From: Hyparrhenia diplandra
Lineage: Eukaryota; Streptophyta; Magnoliopsida; Poales; Poaceae
Assembly: GCA_015847255.1 (NCBI GenBank)
Contig: JADLZK010008980.1
Span: forward strand, 1-64,000
DNA length: 64,000 nucleotides
Reading direction: 5' to 3'
The position numbers and the translations under genes were made by a program. Within the stretch, counting starts at the first letter, position 1. Each line of letters opens with the position of its first letter. The notes under the pieces were generated by a model. That model searched no databases and was not told the DNA's origin. It saw nothing but the letters and a program-made list of their open reading frames with translations. This document shows positions 49,505 to 59,221 of this stretch, one piece after another.

Positions 49505-52500
49505 ATGGAGGGCCAGTTCCAGGTACCGGCAAGTCTCTGTTCTAATCCATTCCTGTGTTATTGTTCCTATCGTGAGGCATCGAGGGAGTTGGGCGTCAGG
49601 GAAATCGTACTCTATTCCGCGCATGTTTTGTCAAGGTTTTTGTTGTTGATGGTTCACCCCAGATCGAGATTCAGTAGTAATAGCGGAAATACTCTTCCTT
49701 TCATCGGTTCCCGTAGACATGGGACTTGCAATCCCTCCCTGTATATTCGAGAAGGCCGCTATGTGTTCTGGGCTGGGATGGAGACTATCCGCGCGAATTG
49801 AACTTAGGTTTTGATCGGCCCTTTCGATTTCTTGGTTTCCGGTTAGGGATTCCAAGCTTGCGAAAGTCGGATCTTGGAATAAGACTAGCTCTTGAACATG
49901 TTGTTGTCTCACCCTGTATACTACTACTATAAACTGCCGCTCTTGGATTGGACCAGTTCATATCTGAAGTTTGGAACAATGATTGCTTTGTTATGTGAAG
50001 AAATAAAATCTAGCTATATGATCTTCTGTAATTCTCAAAAAAAAAAAAAAAAAAAAAAAAAAACAGACTAACCAAACTTAGCAAATCTGCATTACACATG
50101 TTTGCACGGGCATTAAACACGTCGATTTATTTATCCTATTTCAAACAGGGTACTATTGCTAGTAAATAGTAATTGAGATGTGTGTAGCAAGGAAGCAAAA
50201 ACAATATTGGATCCCAGTCACGATCAAACTATTTCATAGCTGATCAGTAGAGTTGATGTTTTTCTCAAAAAAAAAAAAAAAAAAAAGTACAGAGTTGATA
50301 GCTGGGGACCCCACCTGAATTTTATTCATGATCAGAGTGATTTACAAAGTCTCAAAGAAGGGAAGGAAGGCTCATGAAATCTACATTACAGAATCAAAAG
50401 CAGTTATTTGCTTGGATTCTGTTTAGGACTTCATTTTGTGTGCAAAATATCTAATTCTGTAAATTACGGCCTAGTATTATCTGTTTCAGGTAGTAGTGAA
50501 CCAATACGATGGTGTATCTGGCCATTTACACGAAATACATATGGATCTTCAGCTTTGTTTATAGTTCTGTCAATATTGCCACCCATAGAAGAAGTTCTAG
50601 AGGGCACAGGCTGCAACGCCAGAGGTTGGCTTCTACTTTGCATGAAGCAAGAACCTGCTGCAAGTTTAGAGCTTCATTCTGAAGATGAAACCATTCCTCC
50701 GTTTCCAGATTTGCCACAGCATAGGGCCATGAACATTGGAAACTGAACATCAGGAATCGTAGCAGGCCTGAGTGCCTGACAGAGAGTACAAGATTGCTGA
50801 TTGGCTGGTCTGGATCCAGATTAATGCCAAGCTTTCTCCAGGCCAATAGGGCAAAAGGAAATCAGATTAATGCCAAGTTTTTCGAGATGTTATTACGGGA
50901 TGAATAGACATATATGAGAGCTGTAGACAAAAATCAACTGTTCGGATGACTGTAGTTGCAGAAAACAAAAGGATCATGCTTATAGGCTATAGCCTATAGC
51001 AGTGGCAGTGTTGACTAAGATTCACACTTGGCACTGTATTAAGATCTGAAGCTTTTGAAACAAAGTACAAAAAAATTTAACTACGTTTACAGGTGAGAGA
51101 TAGGCGTAGCTAAAATCCAAATTACGAGAAGTCGATGACTTGAGAAAGTTATGTGGAGAGCTTTAGCAATCAGGAAAAAAAATATAGCATAACAAAGATG
51201 GAGGTATTGTAGACTTTGCTTTTTTTTTTTGCCTGCCTTGTAGTTCAGTTGCACTTTCGAAGAGGTGTCTGAAATAGTATATAAGGCAAATATTATGCGT
51301 TGTTCGAGTTTAAACTCAAAGCTTTCAGCAGAGCCAAACATATTTAAATTGCTCAAGTAAAAACACGTCCTTTTTATTGATAAGCTGATTTGGACATGAT
51401 AACTCAGATACCTTTAGCATGATTCAGGATAACATCTAGCATCAAATGAACTTTGCTCCTCATTGTATACATCTGTACAGATTAGCCAAATCTTTGCTAC
51501 ACATAACCAGTGGAAAATTGGAATATCTAATTATATGGATTTCAGCAGTACCTTTATTATTATTTTTTAAAAATAACCAACTCCAAAATTATAGCGAGCA
51601 CTGTAACTGGTGTGATAATCTAGGATTTACACTCATATAATTCTAGATGTAGCTGGCTCCATAATATCTTTACAGGCATTTAATCAAACACATGATGTGC
51701 ACAGTAAGAGAGAAGTAGGCAAATAGCTAGAAATGTCAGACAGAGACTGTGAGCAGCACCAGCCCAAGGGCCTGCCAAGGCATGGTAGCAGTGGCCTGGA
51801 GGTGTTGTGGCCCAGGGTGGCGGTGAAGCAGCCGAGTAGAAGAAATATGTAAATAGCTAGAAACGACAGGCAGAGACTATGAGCAGCACCTGCCTAAGGG
51901 CCTGCCAAGGCATGGTAGGAGTGGCCTGGAGGCATTGGAGCCTAGGACGGCGGTGAAGCGGCCGAGTAGCATGCTGGTGGAGAGCATGTTGCAAGTGCGC
52001 GTGCCGTTGTTCATAACATATTTTCATTTATATGTCATCTGATTCTGTTCTGAATTTAGTTTATGACGCATACAAAAAGGTTACTGATTGTATATTGCTA
52101 GATCATGGCTCCTTTTTTTTCTTTTTAATATCTACTTGGTGTTAACTTTGTCTTGTTGGGTCCAATGTGGACTAGGCTTGTACAGATTGTAGAAAAAAAA
52201 ATTACTGATATCAATCCTGAGAGCTTATTATCCTATTGATCTGCCTTGGTTGATTCTGTGAATAGAGTCTTGACTGATGGGTGAAGATCCAATCTCGAAA
52301 AAAAAAACTTGACTGATGGGACGTGCATAGTTCAATATGTCCTTTTAATACTTTACTAAACATCTGAGAATGTCAGCGCCTTACGAGTCACACCGCACAA
52401 TATGAACTGTGTTAGGTGTTTGGTTAATTTAGTATTTGCATTAAGATGTGCTATAACTCCATATTTGCTTTTATGTACAAGTCTTAATTCACACCGCACA

Positions 52501-54047
52501 ATATGAACTGTGTCATAGTTCCTTTGTCTGAACATGCTTGTACTTGTCCGATTATGCATCCTGAGTATATGAGATCGTTTGAATGGCTATTTACAACATA
52601 GGATGGCAAGGAGGAGGTCATCCAAGCATGGTACATGGATGACAGTGAAGAGGACCAGAGGCTTCCTCATCACCCTTGAGCCCAAAGAATTCATTCCTCT
52701 GGACAAACTTTCAGGTTTTGTGCATGCCCTGCTCTATTTCTGAGCCCATATGACACAATGATATACTAACTGATGCTGAATGCTACCATCTTTGGACACC
52801 CAGAGCTAGGAATATTAAGCTGGCGCCTAAATGCTGATGATTGGGAGAATGACGAGAACCTCAAGAAAATTCGTGAAGCCAGGGGTTACTCTTACATGGT
52901 TCGACAATAAGTTCTTTTTGGGCACTTGTTGTTTTCGTTATTCTAACTTGAGTGGTCAATACCTATTCAAAGTTCGAAACTAGTATGATAAGCATCTTCC
53001 TTGTGCAGGACATTTGTGATGTGTGCCCAGAGAAGTTGCCAAATTACGAGGATAAGATAAAGAATTTCTTTGAAGAACACTTGCATACTGATGAAGAGAT
53101 ACGATATTGTCTTGAGGGTAGCGGTAGGTGCCTTTGTTTTGCATTTAGAATTTTTTTTAAGACAGGAAATCTTGTTTCTAGTTTAAAATCAGTAATAGTC
53201 AACATATTTTCATTCTAATTATTGTCCATCTTTAAATTTTTTCCCTTATTATGTTCTCAAGGCTACTTTGATGTGAGGGACCAAAATGATCAGTGGATCC
53301 GTGTAGCAGTGAAGAAAGGGGGCATGATTGTTTTGCCTGCAGGAATGTATCACCGCTTTACATTGGATACCGACAACTACATCAAGGTATCTTTGACTTC
53401 TTTCCATGTTCACACCATGAGTTGCCATTTCTTTGTGAAGCCATGTATGCTATTCATTTACTCTTGAATTAGTCAGATAGCTACAATTATTTTAAGTGGA
53501 AGTTAGTAGTTCCTATTTAGTCCCAGAGGGTGATTGTCTTGGTTATGTCATTTAATTGTGCATGTTATACCATCCCTACAAATTTTGGCATTCAGTCTGT
53601 GTTACTTTGTTAATCTTGTCTTTAATCTTCTATAAACAAGTGCCAGCGAATAATGAGACTTGTGCATTTTGGTCTCATATGGTACTTTTCCTGTTATGAT
53701 TCGTCAGGCAATGCGGCTCTTTTGTGGGTGAGCCTGTCTGGACGCCATACAATCGTCCCCATGACCATCTCCCAGCTAGGTATGTTCTTGTGTCTGATCC
53801 CTGAAGCTCGCGCATAGTTGTGTTCCATTTTCTCTTTCTTGGATTGTCGTTTCCACTTTCATTGCTCACTTTATTTTCTGGTTTGTGTTGACATAATAAA
53901 ATGGAACATTGGCATAATTTCAGGATGGAGTATGTTGATAAAATCATCAACCTAGGTGGAAACCAAGCTGTCGGCTCGTTGAGTGTGTCAACCTCAAACA
54001 TGTCCTGCGCCGATCCTACCTGTTGCACTACACTCTACAACTCCTAG
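49505..54047 (+). CDS. ARD: Acireductone dioxygenase (methionine salvage), frame broken
   Basis: ARD oxidises the acireductone of the methionine salvage (Yang) cycle to the keto-acid precursor of methionine with iron bound; other metals give an off-pathway product. Exons: 49505-49522, 52602-52714, 52804-52898, 53009-53123, 53262-53386, 53708-53779 and 53924-54047, all GT-AG. The start [20 protein letters not shown] matches plant ARD. Metal ligands are in [12 protein letters not shown] (His99, His101, Glu105) and [10 protein letters not shown] (His144). Two one-base insertions break the frame: CCC at 52673-52675 and TTTT at 53720-53723; without them the text reads [16 protein letters not shown] and [15 protein letters not shown]. 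The C-terminus as written extends to a TAG at 54045-54047. The family's usual end (QAV plus three residues) would need two more bases near 53971 and a TGA at 53980, giving 198 residues, the normal length. Intron 1 is 3.1 kb and full of repeats. Confidence 0.9.
50037..50063 (+). repeat. Poly-A tract in ARD intron 1
   Basis: About 26 A in a row preceded by tctgtaattctc. Like the other ...ttctc+A(n) tracts in this window, it is probably a retroposon tail. No duplication of the flank could be fixed. Confidence 0.4.
50249..50299 (+). mobile_element. Extremely truncated retroposon with 9-bp target duplication
   Basis: The 9-mer agagttgat occurs at 50249-50257 and 50291-50299. Between them are only gtttttctc, about 20 A and gtac. 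The ttctc+A(n) end is the same as that of the LINE-like tail at 47.5 kb, so this is readable as a LINE-machinery insertion cut down to its last bases. Confidence 0.6.
50490..50746 (+). other. Exon-like open frame inside ARD intron 1
   Basis: After a good acceptor (ctgtttcag at 50490) a plus-strand frame stays open to 50746 and reads as ordinary protein ([20 protein letters not shown], then [20 protein letters not shown]), unlike the chance frames nearby. No family is recognised and no partner exons were found. It could be an alternative ARD exon, a captured host fragment or chance. Confidence 0.25.
51721..51969 (+). repeat. Tandem direct duplication of about 120 bp in ARD intron 1
   Basis: Copies at 51721-51839 and 51851-51969 share aaatagctagaaa, then gggcctgccaaggcatggta, then gtggcctggagg, then cggtgaagc, then gccgagtag. 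They differ by scattered substitutions. Confidence 0.8.
52269..52320 (+). mobile_element. Micro-insertion with 13-bp target duplication
   Basis: The 13-mer cttgactgatggg is repeated exactly at 52269-52281 and 52308-52320. The 26 bases between them are tgaagatccaatctcg and ten A. A target duplication of 13 bp with a poly-A end is the product of LINE-type target-primed reverse transcription, here with almost the whole element missing. It lies 282 bp before ARD exon 2. Confidence 0.75.
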
Positions 54048-55420
54048 TACTGCCGAATAAGATTTGCCATTGCAATCTGCTCATGCCACCACCATGTGCC
54101 AGTTAACAGTTTGCACAAAACCTGCTTAAGATATTTTGTAATACAAATGGTGTGGTGTTTGATGAATGATGAAGTGATGATGATTCAACCCACCTGTCCT
54201 TCACAGGTTCGATGAAACGTTGCACACAATGATTTACTGAAAAGGATCCTTGAATTCCTGTACCAACCCTCAGTCTCACTGAATGTCGTGGTTCAACTGC
54301 TGACCAATATTTTGTTTGTACGGGTATCTACTGTCGTTCTCATAGTAGGACGATCAGTCCGTTGTGCAGATTACCGTTCTTATTTGTGAGGAATATTGCT
54401 GAAAATTTCGTGCAGATTGACAATGATGCTGGGTGGCTCCTGCCTCGTACGAGGCCTCCTGGGAGACAAACAATGTGTGATGACTGAAACGAACACGTTC
54501 CATGTGTATCGTCTAGTCACTCGTCGAGCATTGGTCGGCAGAGCCGATAACTGGCCAAGAACAGCTCTGATCTCGGTGAAATACTTGTGTGTGATTGCGT
54601 TACCACACGAAAGTTCATATTTTTTATGTGTATTTCTTTTAATTTTTTTAGACGAACAGGAGGATAGTCGATCATCATTGCTGCTCACAGATGGAAGTAG
54701 TAGCAACTAGCAAGGCAATTCCTCTGCAGTTGATTCACTGATAGATGGACCTGATTGTCATCAGATTGATCTATCGCTGACTCTTTGATTCAATTCAATT
54801 GCAGAGGAGACTCATCCAACGTCCACAAGTCCAGATGCATCTGTACAACTCCTAATACTGCCGAATAAGATTTGCTATTGCAATCTAGTCATGCCACCAT
54901 CATGTGCCAGCTAACAGTTTGCACAAAACCTGCTTAAAATCTTACCTAGATATTTTGTAATACGAATGATGTGGTGTCTGATGAAATGATGATGATTCAA
55001 CCCACCAGTCCTTCACAAGTTCGATGAAACGGTGCACACCATGGCTTACTGAAAACTGAAAAGGATGCTTTGATTCGCTGTACCAACCCTCAGTCTGACT
55101 GAATGTCGTGGTTCAACTGCCGACCAACATCTTGTCTGCACTCGTACCGTATGAGTTAACTCGTGTCGTTCTCAAAGTAGGAGCAGCAGGGCTTTGTAAT
55201 GATGCAATTCATTTCTGTTGATCACCGAAAAGTTTGTGCAGATTGGTTATGATGCTGGTGGTTGCTGCCTCGTCCTAGGTCTCCTGGTGACGGCAGATGT
55301 GTGGTGACTGAAATGAACACGTTCTGAGTACATCGTCGAGTCACTCGTTGAGCATTCGTCGGCAGAGCCGATCACCACCGGCCAAGAACATCTGTGATCT
55401 CGTTGAAATACTTATGTCTG
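54032..55420 (+). repeat. Duplicated ARD 3' flank, two copies of about 570 bp
   Basis: Copy 1 (54032-54592) and copy 2 (54841-55420) are colinear. Shared blocks include tactgccgaataagatttgc, then aacagtttgcacaaaacctg, then atgatgattcaacccacc, then gaatgtcgtggttcaactgc, then tcggcagagccgat. Copy 1 begins inside the last ARD exon and carries the gene's 3' untranslated region. About 250 bp separate the copies. No coding exon is in copy 2. Confidence 0.85.
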
Positions 55421-55836
55421 CAACTACAATGATCAGCTGATCACTGAATAAACATTCCAGATCACTGATGGATTTAGACTCGTTCTCTGCAGTTGGTACA
55501 CGTGATGCAGGGCACTTTTGAGTTTTCAGAGACGACTAGCAGGTGCAGGTGCAGGCGAGCACGGAAAAGGAGCCATCTTTTCAGGGGCAGACGCGGGCGT
55601 ATCTCGCCGGCGGATCGGCGCGGCAAGTTGCAGCCAATCACGAGGCGAGGGGCGATGTCGCCGCGCTGTCCGGGATCAGAAAAATTGCCAGACCAGACCC
55701 GTCGCCGTCGTCTGCCCCCTGTCGGCTGCCCATGGATTCGGGGGCGGGGCTCTTTCTCGCACAACCCCAGCCACACCCCGCGGCGTCCAGAACCTTCTAA
55801 GCCCCCCGCGCGGCCACGAACGCGCCGCGCCGCCTA

Positions 55837-55849
55837 GAACGTTCCATTC
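55837..55849 (+). promoter_or_regulatory. Possible heat shock element before HSFA2
   Basis: GAACGTTCCATTC has GAA-nn-TTC-nn-TTC spacing, so two arms fit the inverted nGAAnnTTCn heat shock element. It lies 182 bp before the HSFA2 start codon. HSFA2 genes are themselves heat-induced in plants, so such a site is expected. Whether it lies in the promoter or 5' untranslated region is not known. Confidence 0.4.
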
Positions 55850-56030
55850 CCTCCTTGAAGGCAGGCCGGCCTCGGACAAGCAGAGGTCAAGCCCTGCAGG
55901 CGTATTTATCACCGCCGGTTGCCACTCTCCCGCGCAGCAGGAGACGACAGCAAGTTCCCCCGGCTCGAGGCAGAGCACTCTGCGTTCTCCGCGATCGCCT
56001 CTGGACGTTGGCAATTTCAGTCGTGGCGAG

Positions 56031-57886
56031 ATGGAGCCGATGCTGCCGGGGATGGTGACGGTGAAGGAGGAGTGGCCACCGGAGGAGGCGGAGGAGGAGG
56101 AGGAAGTGGTGGAGGACGTGGACGCTCCACGGCCGATGGAGGGGCTGCACGAGGTCGGGCCGCCGCCGTTCCTGACCAAGACGTTCGACCTGGTGGCGGA
56201 CCCGGCCACCGACGAGGTCATCTCCTGGGGACGCGCCGGGAACAGCTTCGTGGTCTGGGATCCCCACGTGTTCGCCGCCGTCCTGCTCCCCAGGTTCTTC
56301 AAGCACAACAACTTCTCAAGCTTCGTCCGCCAGCTCAACACCTATGTGAGTGTCCCAAATCCTCTGCTCTCCATTTTTGCAGCTCATCTCGCCTCTTGCA
56401 TTGTGAGATTGCACTAGTAGCATGAGCGATCAATCGACAAGTCTGTCTGTCTATTAAACAGTTAACAAACTTAGAGATAAAAAATGTCTGTCTATGCAAG
56501 ATCGATCGTCACATTTCCTGCAGATTGGATTCCATTTTCACAATGACCCCGAGCTGATGGAATCGTTGAACTTGAACGCATATTGCTTTTCATTGGCGCC
56601 AAATGTTTTGAATGATTCAGAAGCAGGACTATGGGGGAGATTGTAACAACAAGATGTTAAAATTTCTGACATGCTCTTTCTTCACCTTGTTACTGTGTAG
56701 CTAGATGGATCAAGACACCCGGATGATCGAAGCTACTACAGCATACGAGCTTGTTTGTCCTAGAAGACTCACTGCTTTGATCACCACTCACCACCAAGCA
56801 ATGCAATAGACTACCACCACTAGTGTATACCACTGCCTGTGCCTGTCTGTAAATTTAATTTGGTCGCAAAACTTATGTGAAACCTAAAGTTTTACATAAA
56901 TTTGCCATCTTATTGTCTTATGAATCGCTTCAGCCTCGATCAGCATTTGTTGGTTCTGGACTTGAAGAACTAACTGAACACGCGCCGTCTTGGTCGCTTA
57001 ATTTGCAACGTGCAGGGTTTCAGAAAGATCGATCCGGACAGATGGGAGTTCGCCAACGAAGGCTTCCTGAGGGGCCAGAGGCAGCTTCTGCGGCTGATCA
57101 AGCGGCGGAGACCGGCGCCGCCACCGCCGCCGTACCTCCAGGCGTCGTCACAGTCGCAGCAGCAGTTGCAGGGGGTCGTGCCTGGAGGTGGGCCACTTCG
57201 GGGGCTGGACGGAGAGATGGACCGGCTGAGGCGCGACAAGAGCATCCTGCTGGCGGAGCTGGTGAAGCTGCGGCAGGAGCAGCAGAGCACGCGGGCGTGC
57301 ATGCGGGCCATGGAGGAGCGGCTGCGGCACGCGGAGCACAAGCAGGTGCAGATGATGGGGTTCCTGGCGCGGGCGATACAGAGCCCGGACTTCTTCCAGC
57401 AGCTGGCCCAGCAGCAGGACCGGCGGAGGGAGCTGGAGGGCGCGCTGTTCTCCAGGGGAAGCGGCGGCGGCCCATCGGCGCCGCGCCGGCCCTAGGCGTG
57501 CAGGACGAGGAGGAGGAGGAACAGGCCGGCGACAACGACCCCACAGCCACGCAGGCGCTGTTCGCGGAGCTAGACGAGCGCGGGACCACGTCGGAGCTCG
57601 AGAACCTGGCGCTCAACATGCAGGGGGCTCGGCAGCAAGCGCAGGCTGGACGGGGGGGAGAAGCAGGGTGGCGGCGGCGCGAGGAGCCAGCAGCTGGCAG
57701 CCGCAGGCGGCGGTGGCGAGACGGCGGAGCTCACCGACGACTTCTGGGAGGAGCTGCTGAACGAAGGGATGAGGGGGTGGTACGGCGGCTGAGACGCTGC
57801 CGCCGGAGAGGAGACGGCCGGGTTGGAACGTCGACGCGCTGGCGCAGAAGCTGAGCTCCATGAGCAACAACACCACGGCCAAGTAG
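56031..57886 (+). CDS. HSFA2: Class A2 heat stress transcription factor, frame broken
   Basis: HSFA2 trimerises, binds heat shock elements and sustains heat-stress gene expression in the nucleus. Two exons, 56031-56345 and 57016-57886, flank the conserved intron inside the DNA-binding domain (RQLNTY|GFRKID). With frame breaks resolved the protein has 394 residues: acidic N-terminus; DNA-binding domain 44-137 ([49 protein letters not shown]); HR-A/B coiled coil about 169-235; nuclear localisation signal KRRRP near 254; activating AHA motif [12 protein letters not shown] at 346-357; export-like [11 protein letters not shown] at 377-387. Three one-base errors break the frame: one base missing in GGGGAA at 57455-57460, one extra G at 57623-57627 and one extra G at 57773-57777. 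As written, exon 2 stops at 57495, after the coiled coil and before the NLS and AHA motif. The class A2 call rests on MEPML start, AHA and C-terminal motif order. Confidence 0.93.
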
Positions 57887-58312
57887 AGCTCGCGTTCGTG
57901 TCGTAGTCGCAGTTACTCCTTGACGACTAGTAATAGTAGATTAATTAACTACGTTTAAAAAATAGTAGATTGATTACTTAACCCTCCGATTTGTCAGATT
58001 GATTACTTAGTCGCGTTGGTGAATACTCCTAGTGATAGCTCAATTGTTGTAGTATAGGAGTTGGATCATGCCGGTTGCATTGTGTGTAGTGTAGTACTTG
58101 GTATACCCTGTGTTGTAGTGATATATGCGGGCGCAAGTATATCATTCATAGGGGTAATTGACATTCTTTGTACTACTAATATTACTAGTGTTGGATATGT
58201 CAGCGACCCGTGGTGTATACACATTTATGTATGGTATAAGGTTTCATCAGATTTATATTTAATATTATATTAAACATGTTTACTTGAGGCAGTTCCAGAA
58301 GTTAGATGGTTT

Positions 58313-59188
58313 GCCTGGGCCTCCGTGCTCGAGGGACCCCTGCCGCCGCTACACGGTAACCTCCTAGACACCGAGCTACAACCCGGCTGCGCTCGAGGAC
58401 ACGTTGGTCGTCGCCGTCGGCCCGCCGCCGATCCCGAGTTTCGCGGGCGACGGGACGCCGGGGCGTCGTGGAAACCCCAGCGGCCGCCGGGGTTCGAGGG
58501 GGACCTGTGGACGCACGGTGGAGACCCCCATCCATCGTGTCTCACCCATTGCTGATGTTGGGCTGAGGGGTGCTGCCACGGGCAGCACACCCACTGCACC
58601 ACTTCAGGCGGACACAGAAGACACCAGCATGGCCGACCAGCCCTCCTCGCTGACGGGTAGGATTAAGCGCTTCGTTGGATGAGTTCTCAAGAAAGCGGCA
58701 TCCCCACCGCTCCACTTCAAGGCACCGACTCCTCATCGGCCGCCGCCGCTTCGAGCGGCGAATCGCACAAGCGACCACTCTCCAAGGTCCCGGTGGCCAA
58801 GCGAGGGAGAGATCCTTGCAATGCGGCGCATGGGGTTCGTCAAAAGCACGCCGACGGAAGAAGCCAAACAAGCATACGAGGAGATCTTCGTTGGCAACCT
58901 TGAGCCGTCGCGACAAGGAGGTGCGAGAAGGTTGTTCCCGACGCCGAGCGGCCACGCTCCGCCCTAGGAAGCGCCGAGGAGGACGCGCTTTTACGCATCG
59001 TACTCTATCCGAGAGGGCACCATCTTCGTTGTTTATTTCACGAGTAATCGGCTTAGCAACACTTGTTCTAGGGAGGCGATGCTCATTTGTAAAAAATTTT
59101 ACCTGCCGTCACCGGCTAACGCCGGTGTAAAACCAAAACCTTTCTCCTTAAATACAAAGATGCGCAAGTCTTTTGCGTATTCGAAAAA
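58313..59188 (+). mobile_element. LINE-type insertion with 16-bp target duplication
   Basis: The 16-mer agaagttagatggttt is repeated exactly at 58297-58312 and 59189-59204. The insert ends with acaaagatgcgcaagtctt, then ttgcgtattcg and a short A run, the usual 3' end of a grass LINE. It is 876 bp with no reverse transcriptase, so it is 5'-truncated or non-autonomous. A plus-strand frame to the TAG at 58965-58967 includes LAMRRMGFVKSTPTEEAKQA and YEEIFVGNLEPS, resembling an ORF seen with grass LINEs; an in-frame TGA at 58678 breaks it. It lies 427 bp past the HSFA2 stop. Confidence 0.85.
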
Positions 59189-59221
59189 AGAAGTTAGATG
59201 GTTTAGAACTGAATGGAGTAC

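Noticed and set aside
55518..56417. Start of HSFA2 upstream of 56031 in the same open frame
   Set aside because: The upstream part reads as GC-rich untranslated sequence; [17 protein letters not shown] is the usual class A2 start.
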